A stretch of DNA of 64,000 nt from Sphingomonas sp. Leaf9 (GTDB taxonomy: Bacteria > Pseudomonadota > Alphaproteobacteria > Sphingomonadales > Sphingomonadaceae), in contig NZ_LMKC01000006.1 of NCBI RefSeq assembly GCF_001421355.1, positions 1-64,000 on the forward strand, given 5' to 3'. Under the pieces are notes generated by a model. The model worked only from the letters and a program-made list of their open reading frames with translations. It had not been told where the DNA came from and searched no databases. A program made the position numbers and the translations under genes. Shown piece after piece: positions 1-8,084 of the stretch. Position 1 is the stretch's first letter, and every line of letters begins with the position of its first letter.

Positions 1-777
1 ATCAAGTTCGGCGATTCGATCAAGTTCTCGATCGCGGCGACGGCCGACGGCGACAAGTTCACCATCGACCCGACCAGCGGCGTGCTGAAGTTCCTCGCCG
101 CGCCCGATTTCGAAAATCCGACCGACGCCAATCACGACAATATCTATTCGGTCACGGTCGTCGCCACCGACGCGCGCGGCGCGGTCGATACGCAGACCTT
201 GTCGGTATCGGTCACCGACGTCGTCGGCATCACCAAGACCGGCACGATCATGTCGGAAACGATCAACGGCACCGGCGAACAGGACGTGCTCGACGGCAGC
301 TGGGGCAACGACGTGCTGAACGGGCTGGGCGGGAACGATCGCCTGATCGGTGGCCTTGGCAACGATACGCTGAACGGCGGCGACGGGAACGACATCCTGA
401 TCGGTGGCGATGGCCGCGACGTGCTGACCGGCGGGGCGGGGAACGACGTGTTCCGCTTCGAGAAATCGGGCGACTCTTCCACGCTCGCCTCGCAGCGCGA
501 CATCATCACCGATTTCCGGTCGGGCGCGGACAAGATCGACCTGTCGGCGATCGATGCCAACACGTCGATGCTGGCCCGCGGCGACCAGGCGTTCAACCTG
601 CTCGCCACGCCCGGCGCGAAGTTCACCGGCGCGGCACAGCTGCGCTTCAGCTTCCAGATGATCGACGGCAAGGAATATACCGTCGTCGAGGGGAACACCG
701 GGGCCGGCACCATCGCCGACTTCTCGATCGCGCTGCTCGGCCACCACAATCTGACGACGAACGACTTCTTCCTGTAA
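1..777 (+). CDS. RTX/cadherin-like exoprotein, C-terminal part (5' end outside window)
   Basis: The reading frame is open from base 1, so this is the last 258 codons of a longer gene. The first ~75 residues look like the end of a cadherin-like module ([12 protein letters not shown], then [17 protein letters not shown]). They are followed by about five glycine/aspartate-rich RTX nonapeptides (such as [17 protein letters not shown]), which in this family bind calcium after export. The last ~100 residues match the usual C-terminal part of RTX proteins, and the end (LTTNDFFL) resembles a type I secretion signal with its acidic-plus-aliphatic tail. Inference: a secreted adhesin or matrix protein, possibly exported by the type I system at 9578-14254. 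The N-terminal function cannot be seen here. Confidence 0.85.
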   Translation: MKFGDSIKFSIAATADGDKFTIDPTSGVLKFLAAPDFENPTDANHDNIYSVTVVATDARGAVDTQTLSVSVTDVVGITKTGTIMSETINGTGEQDVLDGSWGNDVLNGLGGNDRLIGGLGNDTLNGGDGNDILIGGDGRDVLTGGAGNDVFRFEKSGDSSTLASQRDIITDFRSGADKIDLSAIDANTSMLARGDQAFNLLATPGAKFTGAAQLRFSFQMIDGKEYTVVEGNTGAGTIADFSIALLGHHNLTTNDFFL

Positions 778-856
778 GGGACCGTTACGAAACCCGCGTT
801 ATAGGCCCTATTCCGACAGGCGGTCAGGGCCCGCATCCGGGGTTTCGAGGGTAGTG

Positions 857-2254
857 ATGGCGGGCATCGGGTTTCAACTGGCGCGGGTGGCGCGCGAAGG
901 CGGCGTGGGCGGGATCGCCGCCGCCGCCGTGCATGGCGCGATCATCAGTTCGGGACCATGGCTGTTGACCGCCGCGGGCATGATCCTGCTCGAACGCTGG
1001 ACGGCGCACCACCTGCAAGGCCAAGCCGCACATCTAGTGCAGACGGTGCTGATCTATGCGTTCAGCGTGTCGGCGCTGGCGGCCGCGCCGGTCGGAATCG
1101 TCGCGACCCGACTGGTCGCCGACCGCCTGTTCGCGCGCGACAGCGCGGCGATCCCGGGCATCCTGCTGACCGCGCTGGCGGCAGGCGGCGCGATCGGCCT
1201 GACGGTCGGCCTCATCCTCTACGCCGGGCTGGGCGGACTGCCGCCGGCGACCGCGCTGCTGTCGGCGGTGACGCTCGCATGGTTGACGCAGATCTGGATC
1301 GCGGCACCGATGCTGACGACGCTCGACCGGTTCCGCGCGGTGCCGGCGGCCTATCTGCTGGGTATCATGCTCGCGACCGGGGCGTTGCTGCTGTTGCCGC
1401 ATGCCGGGGCGACCGGCGTGCTGGCCGCCGTGGGGCTGGGCGTCGGCGCGACGCTGGCCGCGATCCTGATGCTGCTGCGGCGGCATTTCACCGGCGACGC
1501 CGTGCTGCCCGCTGCCGGCGCGATGCCGCGCCGATTGGCGACGATCATCTCGCTCGCCGGAATCGCCGGGGTGATCGCGATCTGGATCGACAAGTGGATT
1601 TTGTGGTTCGGCCCGGAAAGCGGCCAGGCGCTGGGGCTGCTCCGGCTGAACCCGATCAACGACGAAGGCAGCTTCCTTGGCCTGCTGACGATCGTACCGG
1701 GGCTGACCCTGTTGCTGATCGTCACCGAAACCCGGTTCGACCGCGCGTTCGGCAGCATGCTGGCGCGCTGTACCGGCACATCGACGATGGAGCGGATCGA
1801 GGAGGCGCGCACCGATCTGGTCCGCGTGATGCTCAACGGCATCCGCCTGCTGATACTGGTCCAGTTGCTGGTGGCGGCGCTGGCGTGGGTGCTGGCGGTG
1901 CCGTTGTTCGACCTGATCGGCGCCGATGTTCGCGCAATTTTCGCCTTTCGCCAGACCTCGCTCGGCGTCGTGTTTCACCTCGCCGCGATCGCGACAACCG
2001 TGGTGCTCGCCTATTACGACCTGTTCGGCCGGATTCTCGCGACGTGGGCGGCATTCGCGATCGGCAGCGCGATCGCGACATGGTTGCAATTCGATGCGGG
2101 GCTGGCGGCGTTTGGCTGGGGCTATATGGCGGGCGCGGTGGTCGGTGCCTCGGTCGGTATCGCCATGGTGGCGGAGGCTAGCGTGAACCTGACCTATCTG
2201 TTGTTCGTCGGCAATAATCCGGCGGTGGTCGGCAATGGCGGACGCTGGCTGTGA
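857..2254 (+). CDS. pelG: PelG-like exopolysaccharide inner-membrane transporter
   Basis: A 465-residue polytopic membrane protein. The N-terminus (MAGIGFQLARVAREGG) and the first membrane segment (AAVHGAIISSGPWLL) are characteristic of PelG, the MOP-superfamily-like protein thought to move Pel polymer across the inner membrane with PelD, PelE and PelF. About twelve hydrophobic segments run through the sequence. I chose ATG 857 because GAGG lies 6 nt upstream; the adjacent GTG at 854 would sit too close to it. The gene opens a seven-gene run with 4-nt overlaps; its stop overlaps the next start as GTGA. PelG is last in the classical Pseudomonas pelABCDEFG order, so its first position here is unusual. 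Confidence 0.88.
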   Translation: MAGIGFQLARVAREGGVGGIAAAAVHGAIISSGPWLLTAAGMILLERWTAHHLQGQAAHLVQTVLIYAFSVSALAAAPVGIVATRLVADRLFARDSAAIPGILLTALAAGGAIGLTVGLILYAGLGGLPPATALLSAVTLAWLTQIWIAAPMLTTLDRFRAVPAAYLLGIMLATGALLLLPHAGATGVLAAVGLGVGATLAAILMLLRRHFTGDAVLPAAGAMPRRLATIISLAGIAGVIAIWIDKWILWFGPESGQALGLLRLNPINDEGSFLGLLTIVPGLTLLLIVTETRFDRAFGSMLARCTGTSTMERIEEARTDLVRVMLNGIRLLILVQLLVAALAWVLAVPLFDLIGADVRAIFAFRQTSLGVVFHLAAIATTVVLAYYDLFGRILATWAAFAIGSAIATWLQFDAGLAAFGWGYMAGAVVGASVGIAMVAEASVNLTYLLFVGNNPAVVGNGGRWL

Positions 2255-3120
2255 CGATGATCGGACGGCGGCGATTGATGGGCCTTGGCGCGGGCACGAT
2301 GGCGCTGACCCTCGCGCTGCGCCGCCGCGCGGACGGCAGCCCGCCGCCGCGCACGCGCTGGGCGGTCGATTATGGCGCGGCGAGCGTACCGGCCATCGCC
2401 CGGACGTACGACCTGCTGGTCCTCGAACCGCATCATGCCCGCCCGATCGCGCCGCTGCGCGGTCCCGGCGCACGGCTGCTCGGCTATGTCAGCTTTGGCG
2501 AGGTCGAACGGCAGCGACCCTATTTCGCCGAACTGGAACGGGCAGGCGCGCTCGGGGCACCCAATCCCAACTGGCCCGATGCGCGGTTCGTCGACCTGCG
2601 CCATCCGGCATGGACCAGCGCGATCGTCGACACGATCGTCCCGCAAATTCTGGCAAAGGGCTATGACGGAATCTTCATCGATACGATGGATAACGCCGAA
2701 GCGATGGAACGGCAGAATCCGATCGGCAACAAGGGCATGGTGCAGGGCGGGGCGGCGCTGATCGCGGCGGTGCGCGCGCGGTTTCCCGCCATCCGCATCA
2801 TGCTGAACCGGGGCTATGCGCTGCTCGACGCGGTGGCGCCCAGCATCGACCATGTGCTGGGCGAAGCGATGGCAAGCCGGTGGAACTTCACGACGAAGGC
2901 GTATGAGCCGCTGTCCGACAGCGATTGGCAGTGGCAGGCCGATCGGCTGCGCCACGCGCGGACGCTCCATCCCGCCCTCGCGCTGCATACGCTCGATTAC
3001 TGGGACCCGGCCGATACCACGGCGGTCGCCGCGCTGTACGACCGCGAACGCGCTGCCGGCTTCCTGCCCTATGTCTCCACGCTCGCGCTCGACCGACTAT
3101 GGCCGGAGCCGCGCCGATGA
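2251..3120 (+). CDS. GH114-family glycosidase, PelA hydrolase-domain homologue
   Basis: A 289-residue protein with a GH114 TIM-barrel (endo-alpha-1,4-polygalactosaminidase family) at about residues 35-285: GYVSFGEVE near the first strands, and DGIFIDTMDNAE, which carries acidic residues of the expected active-site strand. The N-terminus (GRRRLMGLGAGTMALTLAL) resembles a twin-arginine signal, so the protein is probably periplasmic. Classical PelA is about 950 residues and joins this hydrolase to a deacetylase; here only the hydrolase is present and no deacetylase gene is in the cluster. Start: GTG 2251 overlaps the pelG stop; ATG 2257 is an alternative. Likely role: trimming Pel-like polymer in the periplasm. 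Confidence 0.8.
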   Translation: MTMIGRRRLMGLGAGTMALTLALRRRADGSPPPRTRWAVDYGAASVPAIARTYDLLVLEPHHARPIAPLRGPGARLLGYVSFGEVERQRPYFAELERAGALGAPNPNWPDARFVDLRHPAWTSAIVDTIVPQILAKGYDGIFIDTMDNAEAMERQNPIGNKGMVQGGAALIAAVRARFPAIRIMLNRGYALLDAVAPSIDHVLGEAMASRWNFTTKAYEPLSDSDWQWQADRLRHARTLHPALALHTLDYWDPADTTAVAALYDRERAAGFLPYVSTLALDRLWPEPRR

Positions 3121-4850
3121 GGGCGGCCGCCTCCGAACGCTGGCTGGCGATCGGCGTGCCGGCGATCGTCGGCGGGGCGACGCTGGCCGCCGCGCTGATG
3201 CTCCTGCCGGGGCAGCTGGAGGTGCGCCATGCCGAACGGCGCGCGCATCCGCAGCTGTCGGGCGCATCGGTGGCCGTCCCGCCGCCGGCGGTTCCGCTGT
3301 CGGTGATCCCGGCGGATCGCCCGCCGCCCTTGCCCCAGATCGCCGCCCAAATCCGCACCGCCGATGCGGCGACGCTGGCCGCGCTGACCAAACAGCTGAT
3401 CGACGCGGGGGAACGCGTCACGACGCTGCAGGTCGCCTATGACCTTGCCGCCGCCGGGCGCGGCCCCGTTGCCTTGGCCTTTCTGGCGGCGCGGCCCGAT
3501 GGCGACAGCGCGGAAAGCTGGCCGCTCAGGATGGATTTGCTGGCCAAGACCGGACGTCGGGCGGAGGCGGCCGCGCTGCTGGCGCGCACCGTCGCCACGC
3601 CGGGCGGCGTGCCCGCGCCGGCGATCGTCGCGGCGGCCTATGCGCTCGACCGGCCGGACCTGCTGGTGACCGCCGCCGCGCGCGGTGCGATTCCCCGCCC
3701 CGATCCGGCGCTGACGCTCGATCTGGTCCGGCGACTGGCGGCGAAGGGGCAATATGACCTGATCGCGACGCTGGACCGGGTGGGCAGCGACTGGCGGCGC
3801 GGCGATCCATGGACCGCGATCCGCGTCGCACAGGCACGCGGCGACCGCGATGGCGCACTGGCGGCGGCGGCGCTGTTGCCGGCAGAACAGGTGGAGGCGG
3901 CGCGCGAAGCGATCCTGACGCAGGCGGGCGACACCGCCGGATTGCGGCGGCAACTCCTCGCCCGTGCGGAGGGTCCCGGTGCCGACCTGCCGACCCTTGC
4001 CGAACGGCTGATCGCGCTTGGCGCGCGCGACGACGCCGCCACGCTGCTCAAGCGCGCGGCGGCGCAGGGGGGGACCGACACCGCGCCCGCCCGCCGGCTG
4101 CTCTACCTGCTCGGTCCCCGGCCGGGGGAAGGCGATCTGGCCTGGCTGCGACAGCGCGCCACGTCGGGCAGTGCCGAGGAACAGCGCCAGTGGCTGACCG
4201 CCTATGCCGAACGCGACCGCCCGGCCACGGCGCTGGCGTTTCTCGGCCGTCACCCGCTGGCCGATCGGACCGAGACGCTGTTGACGCAATTGACGCTCGC
4301 CAATGCGGTGGGTGACGGCGCGGCGGGGCGGGGACTGCTCGCCCGGCTGCTCGACGGGCGGGCGCTGTCGGTCGAACAGCTGCGTGGCGTCAGCGCGGCG
4401 ACTCCGCGGCGCGTCGATCCGGCACAGGCCGCCGCCCTTGCGCGCGCGCGGATCGCCGCCGGGATCGCGGCCCCGCGCGACCGGATGGACCTGGCGTGGA
4501 GCGCGTGGAACGGCGGCGATGCCCCCCGGACCATCGCGTTGCTGCGCGACCAGCTGGACGATGCGCCGGGCGATGTGGTCGCGCTGCGGCTGATGGCCGA
4601 TGCGCAGGCAAAGGCGCATGGCGCGAGCGCCGCCCGGCCGTGGCTGGAACGCGCGCTGGCGGCGACGCCGGAGAATGGCCGCGACCGGGCCGAACTGCTC
4701 GACCGCCTCGGCCGGACGCGCGAGGCGGTGGCGATGGTCGAACGGCTGCGCGCGGCCGACCCCGGAGACCGGGCGCTCGCCAATTTGCAGACCCGCCTGC
4801 TGATCGCGCGCGGCGAACCGGGTCGCGCACGGGCGGTGCCGGCCCCGTGA
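3117..4850 (+). CDS. PelB-like TPR scaffold protein (TPR half of a split PelB)
   Basis: 577 residues, starting at ATG 3117 inside the stop of the GH114 gene (ATGA). One N-terminal membrane segment (residues ~10-30, ending MLLPGQLE) is followed by a Pro-rich linker and then helical repeats dominated by Ala, Leu and Arg, typical of degenerate tetratricopeptide repeats (for example LARTVATPGGVPAPAIVAAA and RADPGDRALANLQTRLLIA). In Pseudomonas, PelB is one ~1190-residue protein with periplasmic TPRs that bind PelA and a C-terminal outer-membrane barrel. Here the next gene encodes a barrel, so this looks like the TPR half as a separate, inner-membrane-anchored protein. Assignment rests mainly on neighbours plus repeat architecture. 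Confidence 0.7.
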   Translation: MRAAASERWLAIGVPAIVGGATLAAALMLLPGQLEVRHAERRAHPQLSGASVAVPPPAVPLSVIPADRPPPLPQIAAQIRTADAATLAALTKQLIDAGERVTTLQVAYDLAAAGRGPVALAFLAARPDGDSAESWPLRMDLLAKTGRRAEAAALLARTVATPGGVPAPAIVAAAYALDRPDLLVTAAARGAIPRPDPALTLDLVRRLAAKGQYDLIATLDRVGSDWRRGDPWTAIRVAQARGDRDGALAAAALLPAEQVEAAREAILTQAGDTAGLRRQLLARAEGPGADLPTLAERLIALGARDDAATLLKRAAAQGGTDTAPARRLLYLLGPRPGEGDLAWLRQRATSGSAEEQRQWLTAYAERDRPATALAFLGRHPLADRTETLLTQLTLANAVGDGAAGRGLLARLLDGRALSVEQLRGVSAATPRRVDPAQAAALARARIAAGIAAPRDRMDLAWSAWNGGDAPRTIALLRDQLDDAPGDVVALRLMADAQAKAHGASAARPWLERALAATPENGRDRAELLDRLGRTREAVAMVERLRAADPGDRALANLQTRLLIARGEPGRARAVPAP

Positions 4851-6307
4851 TCCTGCTCGCGCTCCTTGCCGCCGCCACGCCGACGCTGCGCGTGCCGCCC
4901 GACCTGCTCCACGATACGCAGATCGCGGGCGGTGCGACGCAGCTGGTCTGGCAACCGGGCACGACGATCACGGCCGAGGAACAGGACCGCGAGCTCGTCG
5001 TCCGGTTCGACCGGCCGATCGACGATGCGACGATCGACGCCTTTCGCCGGGCCGGTGGCGCGGCGATCGGCGACCTGCGCTGGAACGACGCCAGCCTCGT
5101 GCTGCGCCCGGCGATCGGGTGGGACATGGCATGGCGGCAGGACGGGGCGCTGATCGCGGTCGATTTCGCCGCGCATGGCGATGCCGTCGCTGCCGATGCG
5201 CCCGAACCGCCGGTCGACCTCGACACCCGGCTGCTCGCGATCGAGGCGGATGTGGCGGCGGGATATCCGGGGCAGGGCCGCCGCGCGGCCGAGGCGCTGG
5301 CCCGCGCGCAACCCGATGACCCGCGCGTCGGGCGCATCCTTGCCGATGCCCGGGGCGCCGATGGCGATGTGCGCGGCGCGGCGGCGGCGTATCGCCGGAT
5401 CGGCGCGACCGATCCCGTCGCGCGCCGGGCGCGGGCCTTTGCCCCCGGTGTCGCCAGCATCGGAACGACGCTGCGCAGTGGCGGCGACCTGTCGCAGGTC
5501 GAAACGGCGGCGCGGGTCGATGCCGCGCTTAACGACCGTCTGACGCTGGGCGGCGGTGTGCGCGCGGTGGCGAGCCGGGTGGATGCGGACACGCGGACGC
5601 TTCGTCATACCGCCCCGGTGGTCGATGTCGCCGCGACGGTGCGGGTCAGCGACGACACCCGGATGCAGGCGGTGCTGTCCGGCGCGCTCGACAGCGGCGT
5701 GACCGGCGGCGGCGCACGCGTGGTCGCCGGATCGGCCGAGGCGCAATGGCGCGCCGCGCTGCTGCTGCACCAGCCCGATTATTCGACCGTCGAACAGGCG
5801 ATCGGCGGCGGCTATCTGTCGCGCATCTCTGTCGGCGGCACCTATCGCATCGCGCCGGGTCTGGTCGGCCAGATCGATGTCGGCGGCAACCGCTACGGCC
5901 TTGCCGGGCTGGACCCGACCAGCGACACGCTGACGCTTTCCGGCGGGCTGGACTATATCCTCAGGCGGGGGGGGCTGGCGTTCGGGCTGACCTATCGTCT
6001 GGACGGCGAATATGTCCAACGGCTGCGGCGGACGGCGGTCGATCTCGTGAACCGCGAAAACCATACGCTGCAGGGGCTGGTCAGCGGGTCGATGGGGCGG
6101 GCGCAGCTGACCGGCCTCGCGGGCTGGACGGTCGATCGTTTCGGCGGTAACGGGCCCAGCGCCAGCCTGGGGCTCGACCTGCCGGTCGCGACGGCCTGGC
6201 GGATCGAGGCCAGCGGCGGGATCAGCTCGATCGCGCGGCCGGGCTTTCCGGGGCAACAGGTTTTCGCACGCGCGCTACTCAGCCGCGGCCTAGGGAGTGG
6301 ACGATGA
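4847..6307 (+). CDS. PelB-like outer-membrane beta-barrel protein (porin half of a split PelB)
   Basis: 486 residues from GTG 4847, which overlaps the previous stop (GTGA). A short signal peptide (ILLALLAAATPT) leads into ~170 mixed residues, including a TPR-like stretch (ALARAQPDDPRVGRILADA). Then comes a long series of alternating polar/hydrophobic strands with aromatic edges (GGYLSRISVGGTYRIAPGL, GGLDYILRRGGLAFGLTYR), ending near QQVFARALLSRGL. This fits the C-terminal barrel of PelB, the outer-membrane exit pore for Pel. PelC, the lipoprotein ring that assists PelB in Pseudomonas, was not found here. The stop overlaps the pelD start (ATGA). Confidence 0.7.
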   Translation: MILLALLAAATPTLRVPPDLLHDTQIAGGATQLVWQPGTTITAEEQDRELVVRFDRPIDDATIDAFRRAGGAAIGDLRWNDASLVLRPAIGWDMAWRQDGALIAVDFAAHGDAVAADAPEPPVDLDTRLLAIEADVAAGYPGQGRRAAEALARAQPDDPRVGRILADARGADGDVRGAAAAYRRIGATDPVARRARAFAPGVASIGTTLRSGGDLSQVETAARVDAALNDRLTLGGGVRAVASRVDADTRTLRHTAPVVDVAATVRVSDDTRMQAVLSGALDSGVTGGGARVVAGSAEAQWRAALLLHQPDYSTVEQAIGGGYLSRISVGGTYRIAPGLVGQIDVGGNRYGLAGLDPTSDTLTLSGGLDYILRRGGLAFGLTYRLDGEYVQRLRRTAVDLVNRENHTLQGLVSGSMGRAQLTGLAGWTVDRFGGNGPSASLGLDLPVATAWRIEASGGISSIARPGFPGQQVFARALLSRGLGSGR

Positions 6308-7245
6308 CCGGGCGGATTCCCCGCATCGCGCGGGTCGCGGCCGAACTGGCGGTGGGGTTCGGGGCGCTGGTCGTAATCGACCGGGTTGTCGGCCATGGCA
6401 ACGCCTTTGCCGATATTCAGCCCAATCCGCTGTGGCTGCCGGTGCTGGTCATGGCGCTGGCCTATGGCACACTGCCCGCGTTGGCGGCGGCGGCGATCGC
6501 ATCGGGCCTGTGGCTGCTCCATGCCGGTTCGGGCGGCGGCGAGCGCGACTATCTCGACCACCTGCTGCACCTGTCGCTGCCGCCGCTGCTGTGGTTCGTC
6601 GCGGCGGTCATCATCGGCGAGGTGACGATCCTGCGCGTCGGGCGCTATCGCCTGCTCGACCGGCGCGCCGGGATCGCGCAGCGCAACGTTGCGCGCCTGA
6701 CCGACGCGTTCCACCGCCTGGCGCGCACCAACCGCGCCTTGCAGGTCGAGGTCGCGACCGACGCCCGCACGCTGGGCCATATCGTCGCGACCGCCACCCG
6801 GCTGAGCGCGATCGAGCCGACCGAGCGTCGCGCCGCACTGGCCTCATTGATCGCGATGGCCGCCCGCAGTGAGGATTTCACCTGCTACCGCTTTGCCGGG
6901 GCGGAGGCCCGCGCGTGGCTGCGCGGTGCGACCGCGATGACCCGGCCCGACATCCTGCCCGACGCGCTAGCGATGCAGGTGCTGCGGCGGAGCGAGCCGA
7001 TCCATGTCGGCCATCGTACCGATCGCGTCGTACTGGACGGGATGGGCGTAATCGCCATTCCGCTGATCGAACGGGACGGCGGATCGGTCGTCGGCTGCCT
7101 GGTGATCCACAGCCTGCCCTTCGCCGCGCTGGGCGCCAATGCCCTGGCGGAAATGGCCGAGATGGGGGGGTGGCTGGCCCCGTTGATCGCCGCACGCGAA
7201 CGAAATGCTGCCACCATGGTCGCGCCGTCGGGCCGGGCGGCATGA
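6304..7245 (+). CDS. pelD: Short PelD-like membrane protein with GAF domain, no GGDEF
   Basis: 313 residues. Roughly four membrane segments occupy residues ~8-110 (AELAVGFGALVVIDRVVG; LWLPVLVMALAYGTLPALA; LPPLLWFVAAVIIGEVTIL), then a helical stretch, then a GAF-like domain to the C-terminus (GVIAIPLIERDGGSVVGCLV). PelD of Pseudomonas (~455 residues) has the same order plus a C-terminal degenerate GGDEF whose RxxD site binds cyclic di-GMP and activates Pel synthesis. That domain is missing here, so the cyclic-di-GMP switch is apparently absent or supplied by another protein. ATG 6304 overlaps the preceding stop. Confidence 0.8.
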   Translation: MTGRIPRIARVAAELAVGFGALVVIDRVVGHGNAFADIQPNPLWLPVLVMALAYGTLPALAAAAIASGLWLLHAGSGGGERDYLDHLLHLSLPPLLWFVAAVIIGEVTILRVGRYRLLDRRAGIAQRNVARLTDAFHRLARTNRALQVEVATDARTLGHIVATATRLSAIEPTERRAALASLIAMAARSEDFTCYRFAGAEARAWLRGATAMTRPDILPDALAMQVLRRSEPIHVGHRTDRVVLDGMGVIAIPLIERDGGSVVGCLVIHSLPFAALGANALAEMAEMGGWLAPLIAARERNAATMVAPSGRAA

Positions 7246-8084
7246 AGCCGATGCTGCCGATCGCGGCGGCAATCGATGTCGCGGTCGTCGGCCTGGCCCT
7301 GAGCTCCGGCGAGGCGGTGCTGCTGTTCGTCCACGTGCCGCTCGTCGTACTGGGCTATGTGCTGTGGTTGCGACAGGGGCGCTCGATCGGATTTGCCGCC
7401 GCGATGGCCGGCATCTTCGGCCCGGCGGCGCTGATAGGGGTCGGCGGGATCGTCGCCCGCCTGCCACGCACGAGCCGCCCGCCGCTGCCGCTGCCCGACC
7501 GCGTGATCCGCGCGCGACCGGCGCGCCGGGGTGCCAGCCTCGCCGTTGCGCGGATGCTCGACGGGCGGGTCCTCCACGCCGAACCGGACACGCTCCATTC
7601 GCTGGTGACGGTGATGCGCCACGGCAAGGTCGCGGATCGGCGACGCGCGCTGGAAACGGTGGTCCGCTCGTTCCAGCCTGCGCTCTCGCCGCTGATCGCG
7701 CTGGCCCTTACTGACAGCGACCAGACGATTCGCGCACTGGCCGCCGCCGCGTCGGCGCGGGTGGTGCAGAACCTGTCCGATGGTCGCGCCATGCTGGAGG
7801 CGAAGGGCGCGGATGGCGAAGCGCGCGCGACGCTGATCGCGCTGCTGGCCGACCATGCGCGCGCCAACCTGCTGCTGTCGGATTCGCAGCGGGCGCATCT
7901 GCGCGACGACGCGCTGGCGCTGCTGGACGATGCCACCCCCCACGCGGTGCGGATCGAGGCGCTGTGGGCCGCCGGCGACTATGCCGCGATCGACGCGCTG
8001 GTCGCAGCGGCCGATCCGACTCCGGTGGAGGACGACCGGATGGTGCCGGCGACGGCGTGGTGGCGGAACAGCGCGGCTGCATGA
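7242..8084 (+). CDS. pelE: PelE-like membrane/helical-repeat protein
   Basis: 280 residues. Two hydrophobic N-terminal segments (MLPIAAAIDVAVVGLAL; LLFVHVPLVVLGYVLWL) and perhaps a third (AGIFGPAALIGVGGIVA) precede a cytosolic alpha-helical domain of Ala/Leu/Arg-rich repeats. This matches the layout of PelE, the inner-membrane partner that recruits the glycosyltransferase PelF with PelD and PelG. Sequence alone would not identify it; its place between pelD and pelF, with 4-nt overlaps to both, supports the call. The last residues (TAWWRNSAAA) end inside the pelF start. Confidence 0.72.
   Translation: MKPMLPIAAAIDVAVVGLALSSGEAVLLFVHVPLVVLGYVLWLRQGRSIGFAAAMAGIFGPAALIGVGGIVARLPRTSRPPLPLPDRVIRARPARRGASLAVARMLDGRVLHAEPDTLHSLVTVMRHGKVADRRRALETVVRSFQPALSPLIALALTDSDQTIRALAAAASARVVQNLSDGRAMLEAKGADGEARATLIALLADHARANLLLSDSQRAHLRDDALALLDDATPHAVRIEALWAAGDYAAIDALVAAADPTPVEDDRMVPATAWWRNSAAA

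Noticed and set aside
4250..6256. A 668-codon minus-strand frame under the split-pelB genes
   Set aside because: Arg/Ala/Asp-rich shadow frame; the plus-strand genes have consistent overlaps and domain patterns.
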